From Varroa destructor (lineage: Eukaryota > Arthropoda > Arachnida > Mesostigmata > Varroidae), in assembly GCF_002443255.2 (NCBI RefSeq), contig NW_019211454.1, positions 36,553,877-36,617,876 of the forward strand: a stretch of DNA of 64,000 bases, in the 5' to 3' direction. The translations under genes were made by a program, and so were the position numbers. The notes beneath the pieces were generated by a model. It searched no databases and was not told the origin of the DNA. It was given only the letters and a program-made list of their open reading frames with translations. Below, in pieces: positions 25,587 through 39,400 of this stretch (position 1 is its first letter; every line of letters begins with the position of its first letter).

Positions 25587-27262
25587 GGCTGTTCGATCGG
25601 GATAACGACCTAAGCTGAACCTAGAACATCAATGCGATCATTGCCGCTACGTTTTTCATATCGGTTACATTATTAAATCCCGCCCAGTCTATACCCCTAG
25701 AAAATTGTACAATGTACAGGAGTATGTTATGTTTTTACGACACAAAGTACGTATGGGACTGGGCTGTTTCTTTGTTTTGGTTATCTCATAGTTCTCAAAT
25801 CCAGGCTGTACAGGAGGAAGAAAAAAAAGTCATTTTTGGACGAGTACTAGTATAGGAGTCGTTGGTAAGAGTTGAAAGGGGCCGGGCTAAGATCATTCAT
25901 GAGGCCAAGCAAAGAAGCCTCGATTTAGCCAAATGAAAGCACTACTGTAAACGTTCTTCAAACAGGATCCCTAGCGAAACTCGCCTTGATGCTGAACCCT
26001 TTTACTTCTCGTTCTTTTTGCTATAGACTGGTGTCTGCGCGAATTAGCGAAGAATCGGGCAACCAGCGTTTCCCCGTGTCATCAGAGCCCTTGGTTCTGC
26101 TACATGGGTGAATGCTGAACGGGTGGATATAGTACTGAGACGGGCTGATTCTCCTTTATAAGACGGAACAGATGGGATGAGTTGCTCCAGTTGTAGTTAT
26201 ACTGCAAGGAGACGAGCGAGTTAACCGGCTGTGCCAGACAAAGAACAAGGGAAAAAGAAATAGAGAGAGAAAAAGGTTTGCGAGTCTGTTGGTAGCGAGG
26301 AGAGCAAACAAAACTTGACGGACTTTTCCAGCCTTCACGCTTTAGACCATTTTGATCTTCCAGACAATTTAACGCTTACGAAGCACTTCTGGGCAGACAA
26401 AAGCATTAGATAATATGATTTTTCTTTTTCTGTGCTCCTGCGCCCCTCGGCGTATTTTGTTACTGTTGTTTTGTGACATTATCCGGAAAGGAAAATTTCT
26501 TAGTGGCCTTCCTAGCTGGTGCTGCTGTTGATTTTCATTGGTCTGCGTGGACACGGACGCATCGCCATATTTCGCTCGCATCATCATGACCATCGCTATT
26601 CCGACTGACTTCTACAGATTTCCTTTTATTTGCAGTTAGCCAACTTGCTTGTACGCTAATGAGTGGCCGTCGGTTAGCCACGATCCAAAGACTGCGGAGT
26701 GTACACACAATCGGTTAAGCTGCAGGATACAGCTAGGTCTGTTCTCCACTCCAGAAGGAACCAGGCGATGAATACGGTTTGAATAAACCGCCAACTTTTG
26801 AACATCTATGAAAGCGCACTAAATGCATTGTCTGAAAAGGAGGGTATCGCGGCAGGAAATCGAAATTATGAGAGACCGTTCTGGTAAAAGCCTTCCAAGG
26901 GATTACTTGAAATGCTTTTTTTTAAATGCCTTTCTCTAAGTACTGTGGCATTGTACACTGGAGCTGCAATTGACAGCTTTTGCTTTACCTGAAACATTTA
27001 GCAGAAATGCTGATGGAGTTTCTTCTTGCGAGAAAATTTAGATATACATATTCTCGTTTATTAGTGAAAACTATTGCCTCAGGTAATTCTATCGGTCTCA
27101 GTTAAATCACTGTTTTCGGTATATTCCATGTTGGCTTCGTCGAATAAAATTCGAGCTAACTCATGAAGGAAGCACAAGCTAAAATTGTCGTAGCAAATCA
27201 TTGCGTAAAGAAATGTCGTTTCCGTCACTGTTCAGGCAAACTTTATGCAGTTGTAACCATAA

Positions 27263-27280
27263 ATGTAGTACGTACTACAT
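27263..27280. repeat. 18-bp perfect palindrome
   Basis: ATGTAGTACGTACTACAT reads the same on both strands. It is the kind of site a dimeric DNA-binding protein could use, but nothing nearby supports a role. Confidence 0.9.
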
Positions 27281-30200
27281 CTCTGGAGTGCGAACATTGA
27301 GCTTTCATATATAGCAGGCCTCTGGATTTCCAGGCACAAAAAGCACGCTTATAAAATCTATCTTTAAGCGTTACTTGTTCTTGCATTGACTTTCTCGCTC
27401 CTTGCAAAAATATTCCGTTTCTGAACAGGACGATTCTAGCTTGCCTCGATGCTCACTCTATGGTATGAGCGCCTCGGTCGTGCACTGCGTTTGTAGTAAC
27501 CGCGGCAGTAGCATCGGTTTTCGCAGAGTGAAACAGTGAGGTAGAAAGCCTATCCTACCCACAAGGGTGAACGGGCTCATATCCTAGGTTGTTTTGTCAT
27601 TGTGTAGGCTAACGAGACGAAGGGTACCTTAGCAGCGCGTCAAGCGAGCGCGAAACTCAGTGAATAAATTAGAGGAAACGTAATTTTACAACGAGAGACT
27701 TGTCTTAGCGGTGTTGAAGGCGCTGCAGCCTATGATAACATCTGCTTAATGCTAGTGGACTGGCCGCAGGTCACTGACGACTTTGTCCGCGGTGGCCATA
27801 GATGCCGAAATAGGTAGACCTCTTTTTCCGCCCTGTTTCCCACATTCCCCGTCTCGCCGTGTAGTCGTCTTCGAAACATAATAGCACAAAATCATAGAGA
27901 GGCGCTGAACAAGAGAACATTAAGGAGCCAAGTCCATACAGCTGACGTTGCGCTGATATCCATGAAATGTGTTAAGCACGAAAGCGATAGTTGTGGATAG
28001 TTATCGGTCGGCTATCTAACCGGCAGGTTGCTATCGCGGCGCCCACCACTTAAGCAAAAGGACGCCCAGGATCTGCTAGGATATCTACATGTAGATAAGG
28101 CCAATCTCTACCTTAAGAGCCAGATATGCTACATTATGCTAGAGGTGACATTCGTGTATATAAGTGGCTATGCATATATACATATATTTTCCTAGTCTAT
28201 ATGTAGTTTTGTGAAGCAGTATGGACTTCAACGGTTAATAAGAATTTTTATTTGTTTTCGACATACAAAGCAAATTGTCAACAGCCCAGTGACATGTATA
28301 CGTAGAAGTAATATAGTTGCCCGTTCCAATGACAACAGCTAAAGGTTTAGGCTGCAGCGGGTACCCAGGAATCATTGAAGGCAGATCTCTCATAGCCCAG
28401 ATGATTGCGTTACCTGAATATAAGGCCAGATGCTAAGGCGATCCAGTCAAATCAATGGTGAATAATTTTAAAAATACAGCCCAACGGTATGAGGTACACT
28501 AACGTCGGGCGATAAGCCCTTGGGACCGCAAGGTACATAATTCTAAATTTTGCATGAACGCACTTCTGTGCATATACATATTGAGATACGGCAGACAAAT
28601 TTGTTTTAAACTTTCTTGCCAATTCTCGTATTGACTATATATTCCGGTGTCATGCCTGAATAGATCTCTGGTATGCCTGCCAGCAAATTGTTCGGTTCCG
28701 GTGCTTTATAGAAGTGACCGTTGCTATTATAATGGGCGATAGACATGCCATAATCATTTGTGAAAAAATCCATAAAAAAAACAAGCAATTTTCTATACAG
28801 GGAAACAAACCGCACGTTTAGGACGGTGCAATGATCGATGTCATGCTATTTTTTTTAATCTTTATAGAAATGTCGTTACCTCGAAGTCGGTAGAAGTAAT
28901 AGATATAACATCGTTTTTTTTTTAATTTTATTTGCTTTAAATTTTCACTTCCTGCTTCGAATGTCTTGTTAATCATGACTCGATAACTTGCTTGTCAATG
29001 GCTATAGCAACTGCGTTATTAATGTTATGACAGCTATCTTTGAATTAGTCCATAATGCTATAAGGCGCTGGGGGCATAATCGAAACAAGGATTCGCCACT
29101 TCGATTCGACTTCAACTGTTACCTCGACAGGTTTTTAGGGCGGGCTCATCCATTTCATATTACATAGTTGAATAATCAACCACGTCTAAACTGTATCCGT
29201 TGTTTTTTTTTCTGCAGAGGTCTTATGTGACCTTCAGAAAAGGTATGTATTAACTCAATAACCGTGAAAATATAATTCTGCGGCGTTTATGTAGCACATG
29301 GGCTCTATATTCCATGTATTAATATGATGTAACTATATGCTGGCTTTCTAATGTAAAAACAAGCTCAGAAACAATACGTTGGTTGCCGACTTTCACATCA
29401 CGCAGGTATAGTGTAGTACAAGGATACAAAACACAGCCTGTTGTCGTACAAAGAGAGCTCGCTTTGTCCATAGAAAAAAAGACGTTCAGCTTAAAAACGA
29501 TCTGAAGGACACTAACAAAGCGGCGTCTTTACACGTGCTGGCTTCAATGCGCGACGCCGCATTTTCTGAAATGTATCTGTCTCATATGAAAATCAATGAA
29601 AAAAGAATAAGAGAAAAAAGGAAGGGGTAGCGAGAGTGTTTCACCGCCGTTATAAATGCTTATTACCGTTGCTGCTAAGTCTCACGTGCGTATGGTAACG
29701 ACGACGACGACAAATGGTCTTCAACACAGAAAGATCAGGACAAAGATATATTTATGGAGAGTGGAACGCCAACTGGGAAAAACGAAATTCTCCGACGTCA
29801 TGAAATTACCATGAAGAAAGGATGAACAGTCAGGTAATGCCAATGAAGTCCAGAGCCGATAAAAGGTGTGAAAAGAATCTAACGCACATGCTTCATATAA
29901 ACGAAATTCAATTGCTTACCCGGAACGAAAGTAGAGAACGTCTGTTGAAAGGAGAATTGGGCAAGGAAGGATTCGCTGGTCAGGAACGGTTTTTCACTAC
30001 TAATGAAGAACACGCCGGTCCCTGTCAGTTACTGCTGGCGTCACCGCCGCCGAGCTCAGGCATTTTATCGCCTTTAGCGAGCTAACTAGAATGCTCAAGG
30101 AGGCAACAACGCGACGAGGACATCAAAGGATGACAGCTATAAGTAGTGTTTTTTTCAACGGAGAGAACGTCGCCGGCTGAACGAGAAGGACTATAAAGAA

Positions 30201-31998
30201 CTCGCTATCTTTTGACCCTTTGAAGATTCCAGTAAGCTGTTCGGATGGTGTCCAGCGGTAGACTTTGTTAGGAGAGAACTTAAGAGCTTTATGTCTGTGT
30301 CTGCCAGATAAAGTTTCCTTATCCTCGATGAAACTTCTCACCAATCATGGAAGCGTAGTGGAACCAAAACAGTGGGTTCTTATCGTTGCGAGTTTCCAGC
30401 CAGCTCCAGGTTCGCTCAAGTCTTTCGTTAGGATCATTTTGTCTGGAAAGTTGAGAATGAGAGTATTACTAATGCCAGAACGTGCCTACGATACCGCCGC
30501 TGTCACCGGCGTTACAGTATAGTTGAAGAGGTTTCACCGACCCAACGGAGGGCCACCTCGCACCATGTGCGACAGACGTCGTTCGTTCGCCATCTGTTGC
30601 GCACCGTAAATGATCCGGACATCACAATAAAAAACGGAAATTTTGTGGCGTACCACAGACTTTACCATTAGTTTCAGACTGGACCTAGTTCATTAGTGCA
30701 TACTACGCCGGTTAACAACATAGGTGGTGCAGGAACAGGAGGAACCTTCTCATAGTATGATTTCTCCAATACGCCGACACATACCGATAACTGTCGTAAA
30801 TTTTGTCGAAGGAATCATATAGGTTAATTAAATTCCTGAATTGATGAATTTAGCGTATACAGCAGCTAGTGATAATTCACACATATTCAGAGTAGCATAC
30901 CTGAATTGAAAACTTTTCTAATGCTTGATTTCAAGATTGTATGTGAGTAAAAACAGGAAGCCTAGCAATAAATCCTGCAGTCATGCTGATCACCATTCGC
31001 AGAGGACATTACAGCCTAAACAGTTCACAGACCCATCTCAAAGTTTCTCTTTTGCAAAAGTCCAAAACAATTCAGCGGGTCCAAATCTGGGCTGTTCAGT
31101 GGTCATGTGTGCTTATCTCATTAAAAACCAGCCCCGCACTATTTGTCTAGAGTATAAGCCAATGGTCGCTTGTGCAGTTGTTTTTACATCGCGAATAAAC
31201 ACTTTTCGACTTTCGAATCAACAATAATCTGCTGTTGTTGTGACAATAAAAAAAAACAAACAACACTGATTAAAATAATTTTGATCCGTTTGCCCCTGAA
31301 AACATCTGTTAAAAGCATCTTTGACTTGTCACGTTGTCTCAGCTATGACATACACAGTTGAGATTTTCACGAAGGATCCGTAATATGATAATCTTATCCA
31401 CATGAAATCTCATCTTGAAGATTTCATTTAGATAGAATCAGTACTAGATTTGCACTTTAGGCCGTATCATTAACTGTGTAATCTGCAGGATTTTTCGTCA
31501 AGCTATGCTGGCACCTGTTTCGGCTCATTTATAATGCTATAGACCCATTGGCATTGTCCTGCGAGGAGAGGATTGATAAGAGTTGCCTATTGATAAAGAT
31601 CGGATTTTGAAACTGTTTCATAATATGGTTGCAAGTTTGCCTTCATTGTCTTTACAAAGACCTTTTTTTAAGTGTTACTACATTCGGATAAATGTATTGG
31701 TGAACATGTCGCAACCGCATGGAAGCATTTCGAATTCAATCGAATCGCCCGATGTATATTTTCCCATGTTTTTAGCACTACTAGTTATATGGACAAGCTT
31801 TCAAAATCACCTATTTTTATGTATAATATCAAAGATCCGCGCCATTAGAAGCCTAAGCGGAGTGGGCCTTCTCGGACGTGGCTGGTGTTTCTTCAACAGA
31901 ACCTATGGAGCGTATGGCAACCATACAGATAGCTGTTAACCTCAATATAATACAAAATAATACACTATCTTTCCTAATTCCTTATTTTTCCCTCATTC

Positions 31999-32271
31999 CT
32001 AATTTTCCTGATTATTGTCAACGGCTAATATTTTTTCCAACGTAGAAATATGAACTGACATGGCAGCATGCCTGTTAGGTACGGTCGCCGGAGTGACGCA
32101 CACAAAGGTGCATGCATCAGCCACCCAGATCACGTTGCCCCTCACTTGGTAGACATGGGCGAGCGTAGAGCCGGGCATCTCGTGAACAAAATTATGTGAA
32201 ACAGAAATAGTAGGGCAGAGGAAAGTACGTATAAATATAGTTGTTCTGTTATACTTGTGTCGTATAGCCTT
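31999..32271 (-). CDS. Possible coding frame or last exon, unknown product
   Basis: The minus strand is open for 90 codons, ending at a TAG (31999-32001). The first ATG in frame (32176-32178) leaves 59 residues, beginning MPGSTLAHVYQVRGNVIWVA and ending LEKILAVDNNQEN. The strip 32040-32200 is clearly GC-richer than its flanks, and the residues upstream of the ATG fall in a pyrimidine-rich tract that could be an acceptor region. I do not recognise the peptide. The + strand also has a 30-codon ATG frame here, so the high G+C may simply thin out stops. Confidence 0.25.
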   Translation of the reverse strand, partial: KAIRHKYNRTTIFIRTFLCPTISVSHNFVHEMPGSTLAHVYQVRGNVIWVADACTFVCVTPATVPNRHAAMSVHISTLEKILAVDNNQEN

Positions 32272-35200
32272 TTAGAAACCGGACGCATATGAGAGGCCTA
32301 TAAGATGTTTATACTCCGAACACAGTTAAACCTGGCATGGGCATGCGCAGTGGATACACCTTCAAAGTTTCCATAGAATTGTTTTCAGAAGATATGGGCT
32401 TTGTAAGATTATCATCTGGGAGGTAATGGCTAAAAGTGAGCTTTTGACGACAGCATAGTTGCTAGAGCATAGTAGAGCGGTCGACAAGCTCGTTGTCATG
32501 CAAACATTCTGGCCCTATTAAGGGCATTCTTCAAGGGATTTTTCTTCTGCTTTCTTCAAAGGTTGAAGGAAGAAACTTTCTAAATACTAGATAACTGCCG
32601 AGTCCAAATCGAGATCTAAGTCAAATCTCTACTCTCCACCCTGTGGCGTATGTTCATCATCATATTAACCTTCATTGAAATGTTTATATGCCTGTTCGTA
32701 ATTGAATCAAACAAAAGATGTCATTGCAAGGTGGCTAAAAATTCCCGATGGTTAGAAACAACCAATCAATAACGATAATAATAACACGCCTGTGGCTACT
32801 TCAGAGATCTGAGTGGAACAACAATACATGCGCAGTTAACTGTGATTATTTGAAAGGCGCAACGTAGGCCTACGAGTAACTCCGACGTCTGAGCCAAGTG
32901 GTTTTACGCAAAACCATAGAAAGAGCCTAATGTAGATACACCCTGATGGCCTCAAGGCAGATGGTTAGCGTATGGCCTGTTTTATTATGCACACCGCTTT
33001 CAACACAAAAGGCGTAATAGAACACACGGATGCAAGAAAGATGCGACTCTCAAATTATTGATATTAGATACTTGCCTATTAGAATTTGGATGGCGGCCCA
33101 TTTGAAAGAGATCTGTTAAAGAGCTTTCAAGCTTTAATTTCTAACTCAGGCAATAAATTATAAAGAGAATTGCCAGCTAGCTAGCTGCTGTCGTTAACAG
33201 TATGTGAAGGGAATGCGGTGCTTATTTGGGTCTAATTGGATAATAGTTTGCGCTTTTGTGTATAGGATATGTGCTATAAGATGTCCCGTGACCAGCCACC
33301 GCTGTAAGTTTACCTATCTTTATTAAGGCCTGGGACTCTTTTGGCGTAAATCAATATTTTTTCGTTTATACCTTACAAACGTCTAGGCTAAAACGTTATA
33401 CGCTGAACGGCCCAATATTGACTGGCCTGTTTTGTGTAAGACTTGATTTTGTTTTTCGGCCGGCAAATTAATCGAACGACGAAAAATACCCAAACAATTT
33501 AAGTTTAGTGATTTTCAATATTTTATTTTACTTAGGAAATCAGAGAAAAATTGCGCTCCGGCTTCACGAGATTAAATGGTACTAATTGTACGTCCGTGAG
33601 CACGCATGTATAAAAAAAAAACAAGTTTATAAATACAAGCGCTATTCATGAAATGTTAACAGCCAGAGGGCAGCGTGATCTAAGTAACTAATATGTACCT
33701 CTTAGTGTATGTTGTCGTAATAACTATTAACAAACGAACATGCTGATCAGCTGGTTCAGACCTCAGCTTGAAGACCGACATACATTTTACGTCCGCAACG
33801 TCTGATTATGTTTTCAGTAATAATATGTACGTGAGCATAACTTGATACTATATGCTATTGCGCTGCAGGCTTTAGTATCTTCGACATAATAATAGACCCA
33901 CTAAGTTTCATATGAGCTGCCTACCTCTATAAACGCGTAACAGCAATAGTAGCTTTATTAGATCATACAAAAATGTCTTATGCGATAGACATGCAAGCCA
34001 AGCGATTTGGAAATGTCTAGGTTAAATAGCCGTAATGGATTTCGCATGAATTAGCTGGCCGCAGGGTGCCTTTTGCCTTATAGGGCTCACGCATAAATAA
34101 TAATCAATCACCTAATGGGCAACACTATAATGCTTCAGACCCACTTATAGAACTGTAGGTCGTTAAGACGGTGGTTTATAAGAACTTTCGACGTCCACAG
34201 CTTGTATGTTTGCAGGCGCTACATCAAGCACACAAACGGCGAACTGCAGTCGTAGATTGTATTATACGAGACGTAAATAACGTTCAATGAACATATCCAA
34301 AGAGAATCAATATGCAAATATACCTTTTTCAACAATCAGAAATGGCTTGAACCCGACGTTAGCTTTCGTTTAATAAGCGGAGGAATACGAGTCCTGGATC
34401 TTTGAATCTGATAAAGCAAACAAAAGTAAGAATAGTCGATGATCTAATTCTTATTTGCATAGCTCTTTATCAAACTTCGTTCCTCTTAACGATAACTTCC
34501 TTAGCAGGCTTCCCATGACTTATCTTGTAAAGGACAATTGCGTCAGTTTCACTCGGCGATAATTGTCGCTAGCACAAATACCCCAACTTTTGAAACTATT
34601 GCTACTGTCCTGAATTAATATTTTACCTGACGGTGACCTGTTTGCGAGTAGGGCCTCGCTTGAAGGACGCGTAAAGGGTCACATGTGGACACTGAAATAA
34701 CTATCGGGTATTTGTGTCGAAGCAAATAAGGTACCGGCTGTTCAGCTTCGGTGACCAAAGCTCGATATTGCCTCCGTAAGCACTACCTGTTTTTGCCAAA
34801 GTCATTGTTGAAAATCTTACTAACATATTACTCGGAAACTATGTCTCACTGGCCTATCTTTGTTTACACGGGATAGTCGCTAAGTGTCTAAAGGGGACCA
34901 CAGATAGTGAGAAGACTGCCCATGTGAGCTCTGCCAGTGGGCTGGATGGAACATCATCGAATTAAATTCGTCCACGTGCCACTTGTGCAGAGTGCAAGAG
35001 GAAAGCTTTTCGACCAAAGGTCGGAAGCATGAAATCGACGTGAGCTGCACACAAAAGGTTCCCTTTGATCGCCTTAGATCGTGCCTCTGCAACCCAAATA
35101 CTTCAGCCGAAACGTTGGTAAAAGTCCTAGAGCACTAGTTATTACAAATATATATAGATATACGGACAACAGTACATACGTACGCGAAGACGGCTCGACG

Positions 35201-36222
35201 CAGGACATCGGCCAGCAAACCTAACAAACCGATGAGTCGCTCAAAAGAAGGGACAATGCAGCTAGCTATAGGCGGTTCCGGAAACAACAGGCAGCACGCA
35301 TGCATGTGTGTATGTATCCTATATGAGACTGTTACGATCTGTAACCAAATTTATGCAGACGATCGTGCTTGAAACTTATGCAGATTTCTATGACTAAATA
35401 ATCTGAGCTTTTCAGCGACTCCTATGTTGAAATTTATAATAACTAGCAGTAATAATTCACAGCCCCTAAACGAGAATCGAAGTAAATATTTTTAGCCAAA
35501 GACTAATAAACGGCTAAGAGAGAGCGCGGTTTCAGTCTCTATTAATTAGAGCCTAATAAGGCCATCAAAATATCTATCTAAAAATTTTTTTAACCCATCT
35601 AATTTATACTGGTACTATAGAGTGTTAAGACAAGCAATCGGCATCCATTTACCAATAACACTGATCGGTTTCTGTCCGACTATCGATTGCCTTTGTAAAA
35701 TTAGGCGCTCAAAATTAGATTGGTCTGAAAGATAATTGTAGTTTTGCCACACGTTCGATTTGCAGAGAACCCCAATGGATCGTCATAGACTGATTCGGGT
35801 CGACTCAGCCATTTCGAAAATATATATAGAACAGGTCAAGTTGTAATTGCAAGTTAATTACCTTTCAGTAGAGATTATTTCAACTATTACCTCACATCTT
35901 AATATAACTACGTATTTTGTTATTTTATAATAATAATATATAATAAGCTTACATCTGTATTGTGTGAGCTTCATTGTTTTATATATATATATATACATAT
36001 ATATTTATATATACATATATATATTCGATGGTGTTAACGCCTAATTAGTAATTTGGAATTTCGATCAGCCACTAACGTTTCCCATTAGAGTTTCTTAGAA
36101 AAATAACTAAAGATGCTTAGTTAGGATACAGTGTTACGCAATAAAGCAGACTTTGTTACACGTACAATAAAAACGAGAGTTATATTCAACCTCTGTTTTG
36201 TTCAAATTTTTTTAATTTCTAG
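32272..36222. other. No gene seen
   Basis: Only one frame above 60 codons (34880-35092, minus, without ATG). AT-rich sequence with (AT)n at the right end. Confidence 0.7.
35980..36024. repeat. Interrupted (AT)n microsatellite
   Basis: AT units broken by single C or T substitutions (ATACATAT, ATTTAT) over 45 bases. Confidence 0.93.
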
Positions 36223-36445
36223 GTACGTATTTCGTTGGCGCAGGAAATCACGCTTCGGCTTGGACTTGAGCCTATCTAGAGTATATTCGCGTCACTTCCA
36301 GCCCCCTCCGGCCGATTTTATTTATTCAGACAATCCAAAGTTGGATATGCATGCTATGCCTTTGTATAACCAGACCATTTGTTGTGCGCCTAATCTCTCA
36401 GATCGAGTTTATCGCAAAATCGTCTATATACACAATTCTCCCTAA
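36223..36445 (+). CDS. Possible last exon, unknown product
   Basis: A very good acceptor (TTTTTTTAATTTCTAG) is followed by a G and 73 open codons to TAA. As in the supported gene, the join would complete an Arg codon (AG|G). The peptide opens with a basic patch (YVFRWRRKSRFGLDL) and continues through HFQPPPADFIYSDNPKLDM to a tail with a CC pair. It would suit the cytoplasmic tail of a membrane protein, but that is inference. No upstream exon or close AATAAA was found. Confidence 0.28.
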
Positions 36446-39400
36446 AATGATCCCCACAGGTCACCAAACAACCACGTTACTTCGTCTTTGCTAACGCTTT
36501 CTTCGTAGAAAACATAAACAAGAACCAACTGCTCACTTATCTAGCAGGCGCACTACTACGAACTAGCGGCGCAACATCGTAATTTCGTGTGCTATCTATA
36601 GCGTTCGAGTATTTCGACAAACATATATTTTGCCAGTACTGAGTCTTCAAAATAATATCGGTTTTTTTATTGGACATACTATATTTTTATCATTAATTAC
36701 ACTTAGCGCAAGTTTCTGGCAACTTGTTCCGATTTACATAACTCGCTTTTACGCAACCCGATAGAAACGAGTATCATCAACGGCGCTCTGCACAATAACA
36801 ACAATATCAGCACAGACATACAATGCTTGTATCGTTACGTGTAGTTTGTGTGCTCTCGAGGCATTAAACGGCTTTGTTGGCTATATACTTAGCGATTCCT
36901 CTGCCGAAAAACGTGCCACTCGGCCTTCCTGCGAGCTGGACTATTGGTTATAGGCAGCACCTGGTCTTGTTTGGGACGCCGTCGTAGGTACTATCTATTC
37001 GTGTTAGCTTAGCCTTCCTCATAGACTGAGAGACCGAAGTGGGCGAGGAAACGAAGTCAAAGTGAGGTAACATTACGGTAGGTGGCCATCGCTTATTCGC
37101 GGGCACGCAACTAAATGTCGCAAATAGCACGCACCGTACACATTTTGCGCTCCCTGCTATAATCTGAGACCGATTGACGCGTCCTGCAGCAGCGGCGGTA
37201 GCGTACATGCTCCCTTAGATTGAAGGGTGGGCGGGGAGGGGTAATAAGTAGTTTCTCGTTAGTTTCGATGCGCAAAGGGAGAAGAGTCAGCATCACCGGT
37301 AACTAAGACCAATGACGGGAGGGAAATACTCAGTGGATGATTACAAAGGTGACGAAACGCCCTTGCGAGCAGAAGTGAGCTGGAAAACCCCCGGCTATTA
37401 CACCTGAGTCATTTGCCGCTGCGTTATGTTTAAATTGAAGTAAATCAAGTTATTGTGCTGTGCGTTGACAGGGATTCAATAGAAATAATGGAAAAAGATA
37501 TCATGCAAATGTATACAGATGACGCATTTACAGAGCAGAAAGAAAAAAATGGCTGATTCTCTACGCAACTTGAGCAAAGACGCAAAGTTTTGGGTCTAAG
37601 CAAGTAGTAGGGAAAATGTCCCTTTACTGGGTTCATAAGAGATTATTTCCATCCATCCCCAAGACACACGCCGATCTACCTCTATGCTATTTGTCCGCTT
37701 GACAGTTCCATAAGGCTCGTTGAAGCTGCAAGAAGGAGTGACCATATAACAGTGCGATGTAACAGTTTGCGTATATTAAGGCCATTATCGTATCGTCGTC
37801 AGCAAAAATGCTGATATTGCATTAGCTATTGTAAAGCCCAACGATACGACCAAAGTGACGGCTGCGATGATGACGAAATGATAGCGAAATTTGGTCCTAA
37901 ACGACCCGCAGAAGTTCCAGATAAGATTTCCATTTGAACGTCCTTGATTGGTCTCAAGACGCTGCATCAACGTATATTTATCTCTCTGTCTATTGAACGC
38001 CGCTGTTAATTCCGTCCTCAGAAAGAAGGCGACGAGAGACAAGAATCTTCTCTCGTCTTACTTACACGATACACGAATGTCGACGATGGACACGATCTTA
38101 CTCAATTACTAGTATTGGTATTTTTCTTCATGATGTACTTGCGCTCTGCTTCCCCCATACTAGTAATAATAATATAATTTGAACGCTGGTGTATTTGATT
38201 AAATATACTGGCTCGAGCTGTCTGAGAAAATATTAGTTTTTGCCTTATCTCGCTTGTAAATCTTCAAAATTGCTTGAGAGAAAATGATTTGTTCTCTAGT
38301 GTACCGTAGTGCGAAGTAAACAGCTATTTCGAATAACCAATCGATGACAGTCGGCCCCTTGAGCCTTGATTTTAGGTTTTATTGTTAAGGGACAGAATAA
38401 CTGTTTTATGTTTTGGTGTTGATGAGACGCTCGAGAACGGTCACAACTAAACGCCGACCATTTTTTTAGCTAGCCGCGCGGTTATTTGCTAACTGTATGT
38501 CAGTCTCTGCAAACGCGTCGAACGGGAGACGAAAGGCGTTCGGACGCCTGTAAAAAAAAAAACTTGACCATTTACTAGTATTAAATGGTTAAGGTAGTGA
38601 CCAATGAGATGGATTGCGATCATTTGGTTACTACTATGCATAGACAGGCATACCACTTCACCTGTTGCGACGCCGAAAAATCTCTCCCTAATAATATCGA
38701 GATTGAGAACGAATTTATGAAATTGTTCTAACTATTACCCTACCACCGAACGATTCGTTGGCGCGTATGAAAATCTAGTTTTTGAAGCTACCCTTATATT
38801 ATATACGTCCCGTGTATTTCCCTAGGTGGTTTGGCCGTCGAATAAGTCGCACAAGTTCCGGTAAATGCTCATTTGCCGGTTTTATGTAATGAGCTCGCAA
38901 TTCTATCGTAGCAGTTAAATAGAAATGACGTAAAACAATCTTTACTAAGTAAAATGGAAAGCTGATAACAGAACCGTGAACAGCAGGCTGCTCGAACACT
39001 ACGATATACATATATCCTGCTACTGTATTCCGGCTGCATTAATTAATACAAAACTTCGTAAACTATCCGCACTTTCAGCACAGATCAGGCCCTTATAATG
39101 CGGCATCGACACTCAATTTACGCTTTACTTCAAGACATCTCCTATTCTGCAAGGCAGTGGCGGTGAGCGTACGGCAGTCAATGCGAATCCCAGCGTTCGT
39201 TGGCCGAATAGACGTTAAGCGTTGTAACATATCGAGCAGCCCGCCCCAGTTAGAGTCTGCAACGCCACCGAGGTCTTGTTAAAACTTTTTCGTCGCGGCT
39301 GTACCGGAAATGCGTACGAAAGCATTTGTAACAGGTTCGAACTTCGCTAGTTAATAGCTAGCGCTCCGCTATCGACGACGGTTCGCTGGGTGAAGCATCA

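Larger units (their letters stand above)
16075..31998. other. Long region without a supported gene
   Basis: Contains only short frames. Those with a true ATG and protein-like composition are 19112-19333 (73 codons, Lys-rich), 22200-22445 (81 codons) and 29822-30085 (87 codons, charged, with TCAG|GTAATG right after the start); I cannot support any as genes. A 118-codon frame at 31583-31939 starts with TTG. From 26.6 to 28.6 kb there is no frame above 60 codons. The inverted repeats at 19.7, 25.5 and 27.3 kb are listed separately. Confidence 0.55.

Noticed and set aside
39333..39345. AGGTTCGAACT, another B-box-like site
   Set aside because: No tRNA fold can be drawn around it.
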